A DNA stretch of 64,000 nucleotides from Liolophura sinensis (lineage: Eukaryota > Mollusca > Polyplacophora > Chitonida > Chitonidae). Under the pieces are notes generated by a model. That model saw only the letters and a list, made by a program, of their open reading frames with translations. It was not told the origin of the DNA and did no database searches. Positions within the stretch are counted from its first letter, which is position 1, and each line of letters opens with the position of its first letter. This document shows, piece after piece, positions 47,401 through 59,288 of the stretch. Position numbers and translations under genes: made by a program. The stretch spans positions 10,538,281 through 10,602,280 of the forward strand of contig NC_088301.1 in assembly GCF_032854445.1 (NCBI RefSeq). Direction: 5' to 3'.

Positions 47401-47764
47401 AAAGTCTGGTATGACCAAACTTTCGAGCCGGCCTGTTATTTACTTTCGAAATACAGTGTACGTAAATTATACATTTAATTGACTTATTTATTGAACTTTG
47501 AAACAGAAGTAGGAAGTGTGTTACAAATACGCCAAAATTGTGATCCCTGTATGTAGTCAAAGCTGAAGACAACCTTTAAGTCACTCGGTCTTCATGTGAG
47601 AGGTTCTGTAATAATTGTTCGAGTATATATTACAGCCAAAGTTGCGTATCAATACATGGATTACATTTATTTGTTTCTATTTGTTTTAGTGATCATTTTG
47701 AGATCATCACGATTCAGAATGGTCTAAATAGGCCAACATATTTATATTTTCACAAGTATTAAAT

Positions 47765-48435
47765 TAATACCTCGAATTATTGATCTGAAGGGACAGAAAG
47801 TGTCAAATAATACCGCGAGGTCAAGGTTAGAACCGACCAAGTGTCAAATGGTGCCTCGGTTACCTCCTTGACCGAGGTGGTTGGCGTGTCAGCGCGACGC
47901 AATGACCCAGTATCCTCTCACCACTGCGGTCGATGTGAGTTCAAGTCCACCTCATGCTTGCCTTATTTCCAGTCTTACGTGGGAAGGTCTGACAGCAACC
48001 TGCGGATGGTTGTGGGCTCTGTCCCGTTTCCTCCAACCATAATAATGACCGCTGTCGTATAAGTGAAATATCCTTGAATTAGGCTAAAACACTAATCAAA
48101 TAAGAGGCTGGAGGGGTGATATAATCCCTCAATTTCCTGGTTCGCAAGGCCTAAAATGTCACATAATGTCTCTAGTTCCTGGTAAAGTGAGACCAAACGT
48201 GTCAAATAAAACCCGAAGTTTATGGTTCCACAGACCGGGTGTCATAAAATGCCTCGTGCCTCATCAGAATGGACTAAAAATATCAAATTATGCCTCTATT
48301 TCCTGGCCCGGAAGACCGATAGTGTCAGATAATGCATCGACTTATTGGCCCGAAAGAAACGAAATTGTCAAATATGTCCCCTGGAGTTCATGGACTGAAG
48401 GGACAGGGAACCAAGGACACTATTTCACTTTCAAA
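47765..48435. repeat. about 46-bp degenerate minisatellite, split by a SINE
   Basis: Units contain gtgtcaaataatgcctc-like and gtttcctggtccgaaagacc-like blocks at 47765-47862 and again at 48104-48435. The SINE at 47863-48103 lies between the two parts. Confidence 0.75.
47863..48103 (+). mobile_element. full-length family 1 SINE inside minisatellite
   Basis: Head (tccttgaccgaggtggttgg, cgcgacgcaatgacccagta), B-box (gtgagttcaagtccacctca), body and 3' block (cgtataagtgaaatatcctt) are complete; the tail is short (caaataa). A clear TSD was not found, as expected if the target was itself repeated. Confidence 0.88.
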
Positions 48436-48959
48436 GCGTAATCTACAGAAAGCAAAACGGTCCATCCGGCCACCTTTTTTAATTTCAACAGGATTTTAAA
48501 GTATTAAAAACATATTAATTACCCCTCCCATGTTTGCTGGTTCACTCAGATGTGGATGGTTATCCCGTATACATGCGATTAGCACTTCATTGTCGTGACA
48601 AATCAAGATGAAATTCTCGCAGAGACAGTTACCAATACAAGAGCTCAATCATCGCTTCATAACAATGCTTGGCTCTATGGATTGTCTCCAGAAAATTGAA
48701 ATTTGGCTCTTGAAATTTGAATAGTCTATATATCCAGGACATACCAGGAAGGTATCCGATTAGCCTACATTAAAACCACCGAGGTGCCATATATGCGTGT
48801 ATTATCTGTTTAGTACGTTGAGATGGTTCATCTTTTACGCGAGTCAGCTGGACTCGATCCCAAGTCGGACTGTGCGAAACTGTTTAAAACCTGGCGATTT
48901 CGTACGGTACTTCATCGCGTAATAAACTACACTGGTGCTCAGCATAAAAGGTTTGGACA

Positions 48960-49045
48960 TGTACCATAGAGTAAACCAGGTGTCAACACATAACTAATGC
49001 AACTACGGTGACATCATGTCTGATTTCCTCGGCATGGCATTTTAG
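48960..49045 (+). repeat. dispersed repeat X, diverged copy 4
   Basis: accaggtgtcaacacataac and gtgacatcatgtctgatttc followed by ctcggcatgg keep the order of blocks of repeat X with many differences. Confidence 0.4.
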
Positions 49046-49495
49046 TGAACCAGCACTATAAGCAACCACACTCCGTTCATCTTATGTTGAGCTCCAAGCG
49101 AGGTAGTACCGGAATTAACACTGTTGAAGTCTTAGGTATAATTCTATTCGAGACTTAACCCCGGACCTACCGCTTACGAGGCAAACGATCCACCTCTGCT
49201 ATAAAGGCGCGCCGTATTATAGTGTGATCGATATATATAGCGCTCAAGGTGACGGTAAACGGGACAAACAGGTAAAAGAGTCTAAACCAAAGATTAAGTA
49301 AGAGTTGCCAGTACATCTGGGAGAGATTTTAAGCTTTGGAAATCTAGGTCTGAAAACACGTGTTAGTAGTTTAAATGCTTTTTTGTGTGTGAAGTATCCA
49401 GACGGGCATTGGCCGTGTGTCGGGAGAAGATCTGAGACTCTACTTGAGGGCAAGGCCCAAGAGTATCTTACGGCAGAGAGGTTGTGTGTTTGGGA

Positions 49496-49530
49496 GTGGG
49501 GGGGGGGGGGGGGGCGGGGTGGAGGGGGCG
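49496..49530 (+). other. G-run with quadruplex potential
   Basis: A run of about 16 G is followed by cggggtggagggggcg. It is a candidate quadruplex and a likely assembly or sequencing trouble spot. Confidence 0.6.
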
Positions 49531-49733
49531 TGGAGGAGAACATGGAGCACGTTTCAAGTACAGTGAAAAACTCATAAAAAAAACAATGAAACTAAACAAA
49601 GATATATAAATAAAAAAAATACGTTGATCGTTATCCTGGCTTCTTCCAGGATGCTTAGTGGTACTGTCACGTGGTTACAGTATTCAGTTGTAAGCCGCTT
49701 TCGCCACATGCGTGACCGAGAGCTTTTGTAAGG

Positions 49734-49931
49734 ATGAGGCCGTTACAACTGGAGGATGAGCTCTGGGACACGTGGAACCTGCGTCACGTGCGAGAGCACT
49801 TTCTAAGTGCACATGGGAGGGGCAATGATAAGACACAGAACCGTGTAGTGCCTATAACATCAAAACCAGCAATCCCATCACTCCTCACATCTGGTCAGCC
49901 AGATCCCCACAATACCAGCCTGGCCACTTGA
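49734..49931 (+). CDS. candidate 65-residue small ORF
   Basis: A true ATG with A at -3 opens 65 codons ending in TGA. The peptide starts MRPLQLEDELWDTWNLRHVR and ends GQPDPHNTSLAT; it is hydrophilic, with an amphipathic first third and a Pro/Ser/Thr-rich end. GC content is clearly above the flanks, and two CACGTG E-boxes lie within or beside it (in the stretch 49668-49790). There is no signal peptide and no recognised domain. It could be a micropeptide, a first exon running past its donor, or a chance frame in GC-rich regulatory DNA. Confidence 0.28.
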   Translation: MRPLQLEDELWDTWNLRHVREHFLSAHGRGNDKTQNRVVPITSKPAIPSLLTSGQPDPHNTSLAT

Positions 49932-49999
49932 AATTTCGTACCAAAAGTATAATCTTCAAACTAATTAACGTTTTTCCTCCACAACCTTATAACAGATTT

Positions 50000-51036
50000 T
50001 ATCATATTATCAGGCCCACCTGCAGTATACTTGTGATGCTTTAATGTACCTGTTTGATTATAAACGTGCTTTCTTGTGCAGTCAATTATCCAGTTTCCTT
50101 TGGCCAAAACAGCATGTACGCCTAGTTTGTATTCACAAATCACAAAATACGAAAGATATTAATCTGTACGGAATCAGGCGAATAAGATAGGAATTTCTCG
50201 GATGCTTAAAACAAGTAATTGCCTCTTTTCCGGCTTTGAAAGTTAATAAGGGATGCGGAATTTTCTAAAAAGATGACATCATAGCAATACACTGTTGAAC
50301 AGCGTCTGTAACCCGCGTCTGTGTCGACTCCTCTCCTATGTCACACCACTATATATACTCAGTCCAGGTCAGTGATTTATGAGATTTATTCCAGCACATT
50401 TCCAGCACATTTCCCACATAAAACATAAATATCGCTCTTCACCATGCGACTCTCGTCGTTTTGAGTATATATAGTATCGCGAATCGACACCTGTGCTTAC
50501 GTGTGTTTTGTCTCTTCGTCTGAATAGTTTATACCATGTTTTGGAATCGCTAATTATTTCACTGGGACTCATGAATGTTTCAAATTAATGGCGGTGAATT
50601 CACCCACGCTTAATTTCCTCAGTGCCTTAGTGACATTAAATCTTTATCACATAAACTGTTGACCTGATTTACCTCTTTGTACTATCCACAGGAAAGGCTC
50701 TAAACTGTGGAACAGTTTATTCTCAAACCTCAAATCTATTAAGTCAATGTAACTGTTTAAGTCAATTATTCAAATGTCTGTATTTGAAAATTGCGCCATT
50801 CTTATTTAATGCCTGTCTTACTCGATAGTGCAAGTTAATACTGTTGACAGTGTGGTACACTGTAATATTATTCCCGCTTTTATATTATAATATTAATGTC
50901 TACACCGGTCCATTACTGGTTTTTTGCTCAAAGTTAAAAAGGTTTCACATGATATTCACCGGACTGTTTTGTTACATTTTTTTCACATCAGCCATAAATG
51001 GGATTGAACAAGGCTCATGGGTTTTTTTTTCCCACC
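50000..51036. other. AT-rich sequence, nothing recognised
   Basis: The minus ORF 50369-50572 starts with ATG but has no supporting context. No repeats were seen. Confidence 0.35.
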
Positions 51037-51048
51037 TATTGTGTTTGT

Positions 51049-51195
51049 CGTTCGTGGGAAGATCTGTCAGCAACCTGCGGATGGTCGTGGGTCTCCCCAG
51101 GGCTCTGCCCGGTTCCCTCTCACCATAATACTGGCCGCCGTCGTATAAGTGAAATATTCTTCAGTACGGCGCAAAACAGCAATCAAATAAATAAA
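51049..51195 (+). mobile_element. 5'-truncated family 1 SINE with 12-bp TSD
   Basis: The copy begins in the body (gttcgtgggaagatctgtca) and includes the 3' block (gtataagtgaaatattcttc) and the AAATA tail. Perfect repeats tattgtgtttgt lie at 51037-51048 and 51196-51207. The TSD proves that the element inserted already truncated, as in incomplete target-primed reverse transcription. Confidence 0.95.
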
Positions 51196-51344
51196 TATTG
51201 TGTTTGTATATATTATTGTGAACAAAATCTTTTTTATGGTGAATAAATGAAATGAAATGAGTGACAACAAGCAGTTCAAGCCGCTGGTGCATGTGGACAT
51301 TTACACAGTCCAAAACTATTTGCCATCCACCAATATGGTATGCA

Positions 51345-51475
51345 TATTTGTACGTCACACGTGGGAAAGTTCGTCACTGACTTGCCAGAGGTCGGTGGTT
51401 TACTCTTTCTCCACCTATATAAGACCACTACCTCATAAGTGAAAACTCCATGAGTATGGCATTAAACAACAAAAG
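51345..51475 (+). mobile_element. family 2 SINE-like fragment
   Basis: gtacgtcacacgtgggaaag, ttgccagaggtcggtggttt, cctcataagtgaaaactcca and tgagtatggcattaaacaac correspond in order to family 1 blocks but with shared differences seen also at 20.03-20.19 kb. Confidence 0.55.
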
Positions 51476-51499
51476 GTGATAGCTCTCAGGTCTAATGGG

Positions 51500-54040
51500 T
51501 GTGGAGAAGTGAAGAGATCATAGAAATGACATCGCTCTTATCTCAGTGCCTGATAAACGTCTTGCATAAGTTAAATGAAAAGAAAACAAGTCATATGACT
51601 TGAGTTAGTTAGGAAGAGGGGTGGGAACAGACCCATATGGCCACAGCAATTTTTTTTCTAATTTGTTTGGTAACTGTAAATCAACTTCTATTTTGGAATT
51701 CTTACGAGTCCATCAGACGCGCCCTAGCGACTGGAAACCCCATGTCACGTCACTCGTGCCTTACCCACATGTAGTTAAAAGGCAAAGCAGGTTCAGGTGC
51801 CATCCACAATAATCGGAACCTGCTGCGTTTTGGGGTTATAGAGAAAACTCTGTTCTGATTGATCGGAATTGATAACATGTTTATTGGCGCTTTCGATTTT
51901 CTCAGCGTCACCTGCGATCTCAGTTCTGCAACATCATAAAGACAAAAAGTTATGCTTTTTAAACTTCAAACATCTGAATTACTTCAGCAATATTACCGAA
52001 CCACAAATATAATCTAATAACATATCTCCCATCCAGACAGACTTATATGAGGTGTGTTGCTCGTTCACCATAGCGTGTGTGAGACGTACATACTAGTTTA
52101 GCTTTTACTGGTACTTTGTCCAGTTTTGTCATCAATCATCATTAATTCCGGACAAGTGGGCATAAATGCTGCGAAACACTTCCGCGAAAACCGGACATGG
52201 TAGCATACTGTTTCCAACCCAGACGTTTGCCCAATTGCCTAATGTTGCTGAATTGTAATCGGTTTTGCTGATATAGCAATTAGCGGTGATTACGGACAGG
52301 GTTCCGCGGCAGTCCAGGGGACAGGTCTGTGATCTTCGTACGTGACCTTATTTCGTAATCCACTCAGCGAAATGGCTAACTCCCACCTTTCAAACCTTCA
52401 TCTAAAAGGTCATTCCGGCCACCGGCCTTCTATTATGCGGCGGGTCAGCAAAACAGGCTGTCCAAAAACTCGAGGAGAAACTTTCATTGCAAGATGATAA
52501 TGTAATTAAGTATAACTTGTTGCTGGCAAAGTGAGCGGAATGTTGGACAAGATGGAGAGGCGTTTATGTCCATGCTGTTCACTGACAGCAGAAAGTCATA
52601 GCCGATTTTTTAATAAGGGGATATAGTATTACAGTCTTGTCTAAAGCTGTCCAGAAGGATCCCTCTATGATAATACCAGTGATGGAGTGATTGCAATTTG
52701 TCAGCCGTCACTATCTGCGGCCGTGCTTGCTGGTTTGGTTTGTTGGCTAGCGGCCTGGTCAGCTTCCTAAACCAAGCCCAGCAGTGGAAGACAGACCCAT
52801 AAACGTCAGCCTCCCCCACCCCCCACGTCCCCGTCCCCTGGCTAACCGCTGGGGTTAATCACCGTGATTACATTAGACCCCTTAATCGATGCCGTCTACC
52901 CTCGACCATGTGCAGACATAACCGCTGTCCCGTGCCAAGTACCAACACGCAAATTTCTTCGGACAAAGTTTGAATCAACATCAGCGTAACTTAGCCTGAT
53001 AAAGTATGGGACCACGTGTAGAGCGTATTCGGTAAAAATCGGAGGAGGTTCGGCTGTAGTCGTAACTCGGTAAAGCATCGGCGATCGGCAGTTACGCACT
53101 ATGGTTCTTTTTGAAAATGTGTCGCGGACTACAACATTATACGTGAGCTTTGCTATAAACATAATAAACTTTCACAGAATTACTGTCACGTCTTTGGTAA
53201 TCTTTAGTTTATAACTTCTGTAACATGAACCCAAAACTGAAAAAGCAAGATGTGTGGATAGAGGAAACCAGAGTGTCCAGTGTAAACCACTGACCATCGC
53301 CCAGTACCTGACAAACCGCTTAAAGCCGCAGCTGAAAAATCGATAGCTGGATTCCAAATGGCGACCTGAAAATGGCCTGATATTCGCAGCGAGTCAGTGC
53401 TTAACCATCTCAGCCAGGTCCATATTATCAAACGTCTTAAGACTTAAAACAACGCTACAATTACATATTAAACTTTGTACACCGATTCTTTTTTGCAGAA
53501 CAACGTACAACCCACAATTTGAGTTCTTTCCTGTCCTTATTTTGGCTTTCTAAACCCATTCTTAGTCTTAAATTGTTTGACAAATATGAGCTTTAATATG
53601 CATCTGTGCCACAACCTTAACAATCGGAGCCGTGTCCTTAAATTGGCGTACATGGTAATCAGCCAAAAGGTCGACGCTTCTTTGAACTTCATTACGTATG
53701 CTATATGGTGTTTTCATTCGATTATGTTCCAGAATTGATAAGATCTTCAAGAATCTCAGTAGTGTATTACACGCTTGGCGTAGCCTTGTCAGTAATGCAT
53801 CATCAAACTTCGATGTCGACTGTAAGTATATGTATACCTAAGTAAGCTTATCGAATGACTCAGGCTAAACCAGCTGGTATTCGCTTTTGCACCCAACAGA
53901 TCTGTTTAATGTAAGGTACACACTGGCTACAACAATACCTACAATCCGTGGGTCTTAATATCCAAAACGTGCACAGACATTATTTTATGTATCTATCATG
54001 GTTATGTCACTGAAATTAGATGTAGTAACAAACGTCGAAA
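51500..54040. other. mixed sequence, no gene supported
   Basis: The stretch is unique, with a GC-richer middle (52.2-53.1 kb). The minus ORF 52896-53162 (88 codons) is moderately protein-like but unsupported by splice sites. A C-rich run at 52813-52839 gives quadruplex potential on the minus strand. ggttaatcaccgtgattac at about 52852-52870 resembles homeodomain/HNF1-type sites. Confidence 0.35.
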
Positions 54041-54049
54041 GAAATACCG

Positions 54050-54520
54050 AACTCTTGATATTGGAACAGCGCGACTGAACATAGGAAAACGAGGCAACTG
54101 AAGACAGCAAATCCGCATATATAAAGATAGGAATACTGTACACCTGAGCTGAGAGAAAAATTGTACACCTGACTATTGGAAACCTCACATCTGAGGATAA
54201 AAACATGCACACCTGAATAAACGAAAATCGCACACCTGAAGATAGGAAAACTGCATACTTCACGATACAGGAAAACTGCACACTTAAATATAGGAAAATC
54301 ACAGAACTGAATATAGGAAAATCGCGCAACTGAAGACTGGAAAAGCGCACACCTGAAGATAAGAAAACCGAACTCCTGAATATAGGAAAATCGCAAACCT
54401 GAAAATAAAAAAAATAAAAAACAAACTCCTGAATATAGGAAAACCGCACACCTCAAGATAAAAAACCGCACTCCTGAATATCGGAAAACCGCACGCCTAA
54501 AGATAAGAAAACCGCCCACG
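54050..54520. repeat. 22-23-bp minisatellite, about 20 copies
   Basis: The unit is gaatataggaaaatcgcaca followed by cct, alternating with gataggaaaaccgcacacc-like variants. Two minus-strand ORFs of 154 and 191 codons over it (repeating FPIFRSSV-like units) are by-products. Confidence 0.93.
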
Positions 54521-57414
54521 TTGGTAATAGCACCGCTGATTGATGAAATGTGAACATCAGTTTTCCAATGGCCATAAGTCATACAGTTCAATATAACATT
54601 GCTAGGTAATTATTAAGATACTGTTGTTCTCATTCTTCTTGAATGAAGAGGATGAATAAATGTGTCAAGCATTTTCTAAAGACTTTCACCATGCGAATAC
54701 GAATAGGTTCCGATCTGGTTTAGCGCAGAGTATAACCAAGTATGGCCTGCATGTTTTGTTTTCTGTTAAATCGTCACCTGTATTAAGCTATCTGTAAAAT
54801 CACTCACTACAGTGTTTTTCGCCGCATATAAACCTGTCCACCCTCTCTGCAAGGCGTAATAAAACCGCAATCCAATAGAAAAATAAAGAAATGACCATAC
54901 GCGAAACAATTCATTTATCATAATAACAACACTTTATTCCTCTCTTTCTTGTCCCATTATCTTTTAATAGCACATGTACTAAAGTTAACACGGTTACATG
55001 CACACGTAGCTGACATTTTGTTTTGCAAGGCTGCCACATGCGATGAACATTAAAGAGACTCAATTACAGTAAACCGCTTGTACCTTCTCTGAGTTTTTCA
55101 CCAACTACATGTAATGATCATGTTGTACCAGATGCTGAAAACAGCAGTAACGAATGAAAAGTCTCCCTCCATGCACAAAACAATTTAGTGCCAAGACATC
55201 CTTTTTTAACCTTTCATATGGAAATCACAGCAGATACAGCTGGCATTCTTACTGGGTATTAGCTACGCTCATCATAAGGCTTTGGAGAAAAGGGAAAATA
55301 TAACCTAAAATGTCTGTGTTGGGTCAACTGTATATAAAAATATGGGCAAGTTAGGGCTAGATGATTTTACACTATCTACGGAAAGTCCAGATGAAATCAG
55401 ATGAAAAGGCGACAAAACTTTATTGCAAAATATGGTCTTTAAGATTTGTTGCGATTTTTTGTTTCAGGAAAAGAGGGTACTGAAATTATTTGTGTATGCT
55501 GGATATTTGGGACCACCTTTTGGTACTTATCATTGTTGCATAATAATGTTCTAAAAAACGATGTGATGCATGTCTAAAAATATATTTGAATATAAAGTTG
55601 TTCTCATAATATTTATGAATATATTAAAAATATAAATTTGATCAAAATGCAGGTTGAACACATTTGTTAGCTGAAAAGATCAAATTCTAGTGCAAACGTA
55701 TTTATTAAATATTTGTTACATCCTCCTTCATACATTATTACACAAAGACTACATATGCCAAAAGGTGGTCCCTAATACACCCCCCCACCCCCACCCATAC
55801 AAAACTATTTTTAATTGTACCTTTTTTCTTTAAAGAAAAATAAAAAAAAATTAAAGACCACATTTTCAACTAACTTTTCACACTCTTTCATCTGAGCTCT
55901 GTGTAATTTTTATGTCTTTTCCACCTTTAATAACAGTAAGTCTCTGTCTAACAGATACTGTGCAAGTCTGACTCTCTTTAGCAAACCTCTAGCGCACAAC
56001 TACTCTAGGACAGGTCTACTCATTAATTAACCCACATAAATATAGTTATCATAATATGCTTTATTAAAAAACAAAAACAAAAGAAAAATCCCCACCACCC
56101 TTTTCTTTACATGTACTTTGGAGAAAAAAATACTTCAGGTGAACAATGTTCATGGACATTTTGTTACACACATCATTTTAGTAGCGAACAACTATGTACA
56201 AAATTACAAAATAGATAAAATTGATATGGGAAAAGTGAATTATGTGAACGGTACAGTTAGACCTGTAACGCTTATGCTGTTGTTTTACTTCATGCCATGA
56301 TTATGAATACAAACAAACATGTACAGGTTGTAAACATGTAATAAATGTATTAAGAAGTACACTATATTTCAGATAAAGTTTGGTATGTAGAAATGCTCTT
56401 TCAGAAGCACCTAAGGGCCTTAAAACGACACTTTCGGCACAAACACTTCAGGTTCTCCGATCAGAATTTTATCAAATTCAACAACAAAAAAAAGTCATAC
56501 AGTAGTTGAACCAACCAAAATCAAGCCAAATGTGTCATTTGAAAAATGTTAAACTTGAGGTGAAATACAATGTTGCAGGAATGTTTCTTTGAGCAGCTGT
56601 TCAGGAACTTGAATACCTACATCACTGAACATTATTTCAGCCTTCCTACTACCTTGTGCCTTTGTGGAAAGGGTATACACATAGATGTATACTGCTACAT
56701 CACAGCAGAGCCTTGTCAGAGACACTCAATATGTTGCTGGAACCAGCCAACATCACCTGGTCAACCACGGGGATCATCCTACAAAGCCATTCCTACACTT
56801 AAGTCAAAATTTGAAATAAGACTTTACGGGTTGTGTTAGGGCTGTAGAAATTAAAAGTTTAATCATTTTATAAAATCCATCTTAGTACAAATTTGCCAAG
56901 ATTTCAACATCAAGTTCCACAAAGTAAGCATTCTGGTGACATATTACATTTTGGTTTTGTCAAATACGGTTCTTTGAATCGGCTCCTGTACATGCTATAT
57001 CCCAATATGCTGAGCACCAACCATGGAAAGGGAAGACAAGCAAATACAGGCCCTTCTGAGGCCTTTATACACGGCAATCTGCATACAGCTAGAGTTCAAC
57101 CCTGGCCATGGGATCTCAAAGCTGTCTTAGACTCACTACAACTTGTCATATTATTTCAACCCAAATGCTAATTTTCAATTTTGTCATGATAATCTAAGGC
57201 AACGCTTTATATTAAAATAATAATTTGTAGGGTTACAGTCACCAGTTTAGGGCAGTAAAATATTTCAGAAGTGAAGAGTTAAGCATTTTTACTGGGGATC
57301 AAATTCCACTCTGAGAAAAATATATTTTATTCTTCTCTTGGAGGAATACTTGTAAATTTTACACAGATGGGGCGGGTCGGTGTAAAGCCAATTGTAACAC
57401 AGTTCATAAACATT
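54521..57414. other. AT-rich sequence, no gene supported
   Basis: No exon is supported. A C-rich run (acccccccacccccaccc) at about 55780-55797 has quadruplex potential on the minus strand. ORFs at 56570-56839 and 56893-57171 are not convincing. Confidence 0.4.
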
Positions 57415-57840
57415 TGTATTTTAAAAATGCACCAGGCACATTAAACATTCATAATGTTAGAATATGTTCATATTGAACATATTTGTATCCATAGGATGCA
57501 TTGGACACCTTTAACATTCTTATCATAGAGTGTGCTGAAGAAAATAACCATTTGTACTATTAGAATGCAATGTATCCATGGGACATTTGAATGAAACTGA
57601 ACACACTGAGCATTTGTACTGTTAGAATGCATTGTGCCCATGGCACAATTGTATGGTTAGAAAGAAACTGCACACATTAAACATCTGTATTATTAGAATG
57701 AATTGTACCTATGGAACATTTGTACTGTTAAAATGAAACTGCACACATTAAGCATTTGTATTGTTAGAATGAAACTGCACACACTGAACATTTGTACTGA
57801 CAGAATGAAATTTTACACACTGAACATTTGTATCCTCACA
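57415..57840. repeat. degenerate tandem repeat, period about 35-80 bp
   Basis: The blocks cattgtacccatggaacatt, tgtactgttagaatgaaact and gcacacactgaacatttgta recur in varying combinations, so the period is irregular. Confidence 0.8.
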
Positions 57841-57978
57841 ACCACAACTAATGTAGAACGTGGACTAAAACTCCAGTAATGAGCAAGGGGTCGGTTGGAC
57901 TTCTGGAATGGCAAAACTAAATGTGTCTATAAATCCATTTAAATTAGTACCCCACCTAAATTTACCTTCAAGCCCTCT

Positions 57979-58222
57979 TCACCATATTCCTCTATAAATC
58001 TTCTCTATAATCAAAAACGCAGAGTTTGCCTCCATGTGAATGAAAACTTGTCCTATGTCAAAGTCAGGGTCATTTTCACCAATCTCCAAAAAAGTGAGAC
58101 ACAGTATGAAGATATTTATAGTGTTACCCTTAGATTTGTTCCCAAAATAGACCTCCTCCCTCTTGAACACCCATTCTACAAAACCCTTTAATACCTCGTG
58201 CTTTTTCAAAAGCTTTATCTTT
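57979..58222 (-). CDS. doubtful protein-like open stretch
   Basis: About 80 codons are open without an ATG near the start, including GFVEWVFKREEVYFGNKSKG and LEIGENDPDFDIGQVFIHME, ending at TGA 57979-57981. The charge pattern looks protein-like but no acceptor was found at the upstream edge. It may be part of the 3' UTR of the gene ending at 58999, or a decayed exon. Confidence 0.2.
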
Positions 58223-58424
58223 TATACATATGTTTTCCCTTAAAAAAAGAAAATATCTCTAATTCTACACACATGTTAACGTATTTAAAAATATTACAAG
58301 AAACACCAAAGTCCTGCTGAACCTGAATGCAGGTATTGAAATTAGTATCACCATGAACGCATTACCTGGGTAAATCTAATCACTACTCTCACTTCATCAC
58401 AACTTCTGACAACCATGCTGCCTT

Positions 58425-58905
58425 ATATTCCCTATGCGTACATCATATTCCCCACACGTGCATCATATTCCCCACATGTACATCCTATTCCCCACACGTG
58501 CATCTTATTCCCTACATGTGCATCCTATTCCCCACATGTACATCCTATTCCCCACATGTACATCCTATTCCCTACACGTGCATTCTATTCCCTACACGTG
58601 CATTCTATTCCCTACATGTACATCATATTCCCCACACGTGCATCATATTCCCCACACGTGCATCATATTCCCTATACCTGCATCCTATTCCCTACATGTG
58701 CATCCTATTCCCTACACGTGCATTCTATTCCCTACATGTGCATCCTATTCCCTACACGTGCATTCTATTCCCTACATGTGCATCCTATTCCCTACACGTG
58801 CATTCTATTCCCTACGTGTGCATCCTATTCCCTACACGTGCATTCTATTCTCTACATGTGCATTCTATTCCCTACATGTACATCCTATTCTCTACATGTA
58901 CATCG
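58425..58905. repeat. 20-bp minisatellite, about 24 copies
   Basis: The unit is attccctacacgtgcatcct with variants atgt/cgtg. Three units make 60 bp, so all three forward frames stay open (58415-58994); these are by-products. Ten units carry the E-box CACGTG. Confidence 0.97.
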
Positions 58906-58998
58906 TACAAAGTAATCACAGAGGTCTTGATGTTTTAATGTCACATCTAACACAGATAAAATTGGTCATGCTTGGTGCTAGCAGAATCCACTGAGGGG

Positions 58999-59167
58999 TT
59001 AGGATGACGGGTCAGAGTGGTCAGAGGGCTCAGAGTGGTCAGAGAGCTCAGACTGGGTGGTAATGAACACTTCTGTATTGGCGGTTCCTACAAGGGAAAG
59101 GCCAGAATAGGGCACTACCTCCCCAAACAACTCTCGATATGCTCCCATACATGCCCGCACACGGAAT
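58999..59167 (-). CDS. last coding exon of a minus-strand gene
   Basis: The minus strand has an excellent acceptor (tgtttttctctgttgacag, complement of 59168 onward), then one leftover base and 55 codons to TAA at 58999-59001. The peptide begins FRVRACMGAYRELFGEVVPY, continues SGLSLVGTANTEVFITTQ and ends in an acidic Ser/Asp repeat (SDHSEPSDHSDPSS). The first 38 residues look like part of a folded domain, the tail like a disordered, phosphorylatable C-terminus. GC content is above its flanks. The previous exon must end two bases into a codon and lie beyond 59170; the SINE at 59289-59806 would be in that intron. No family was recognised. This is the best-supported exon of the window. Confidence 0.55.
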
Positions 59168-59288
59168 CTGTCAACAGAGAAAAACACACACCATCTTAAG
59201 AATTTATTTCATAAGGACAAACCACCAATCTCAGGTAAGTCACTGACGAAGGCTGTGTTTGAACCGGCACCTTGTGTGCCATCTAAAG

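Noticed and set aside
49244-49577. Open frames on both strands, one rich in proline, one protein-like
   Set aside because: The proline and glycine runs come from a G-run, both strands are open, and no start or splice sites decide between them.
53985-54591. Minus ORFs of 154 and 191 codons with hydrophobic repeats
   Set aside because: They follow the 22-23-bp minisatellite; three frames of the repeat are partly open.
57975-58013. A possible 39-nt minus-strand exon whose frame contains EEYGEEGLK, like the end of a DnaJ J-domain, followed by a GTAAAT donor
   Set aside because: No HPD-containing exon or other J-domain part was found upstream, the acceptor is weak, and a nine-residue match can be chance.
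58415-58994. Three overlapping plus-strand ORFs of 146-186 codons
   Set aside because: A 20-bp repeat has a 60-bp frame period, so all frames stay open without selection.
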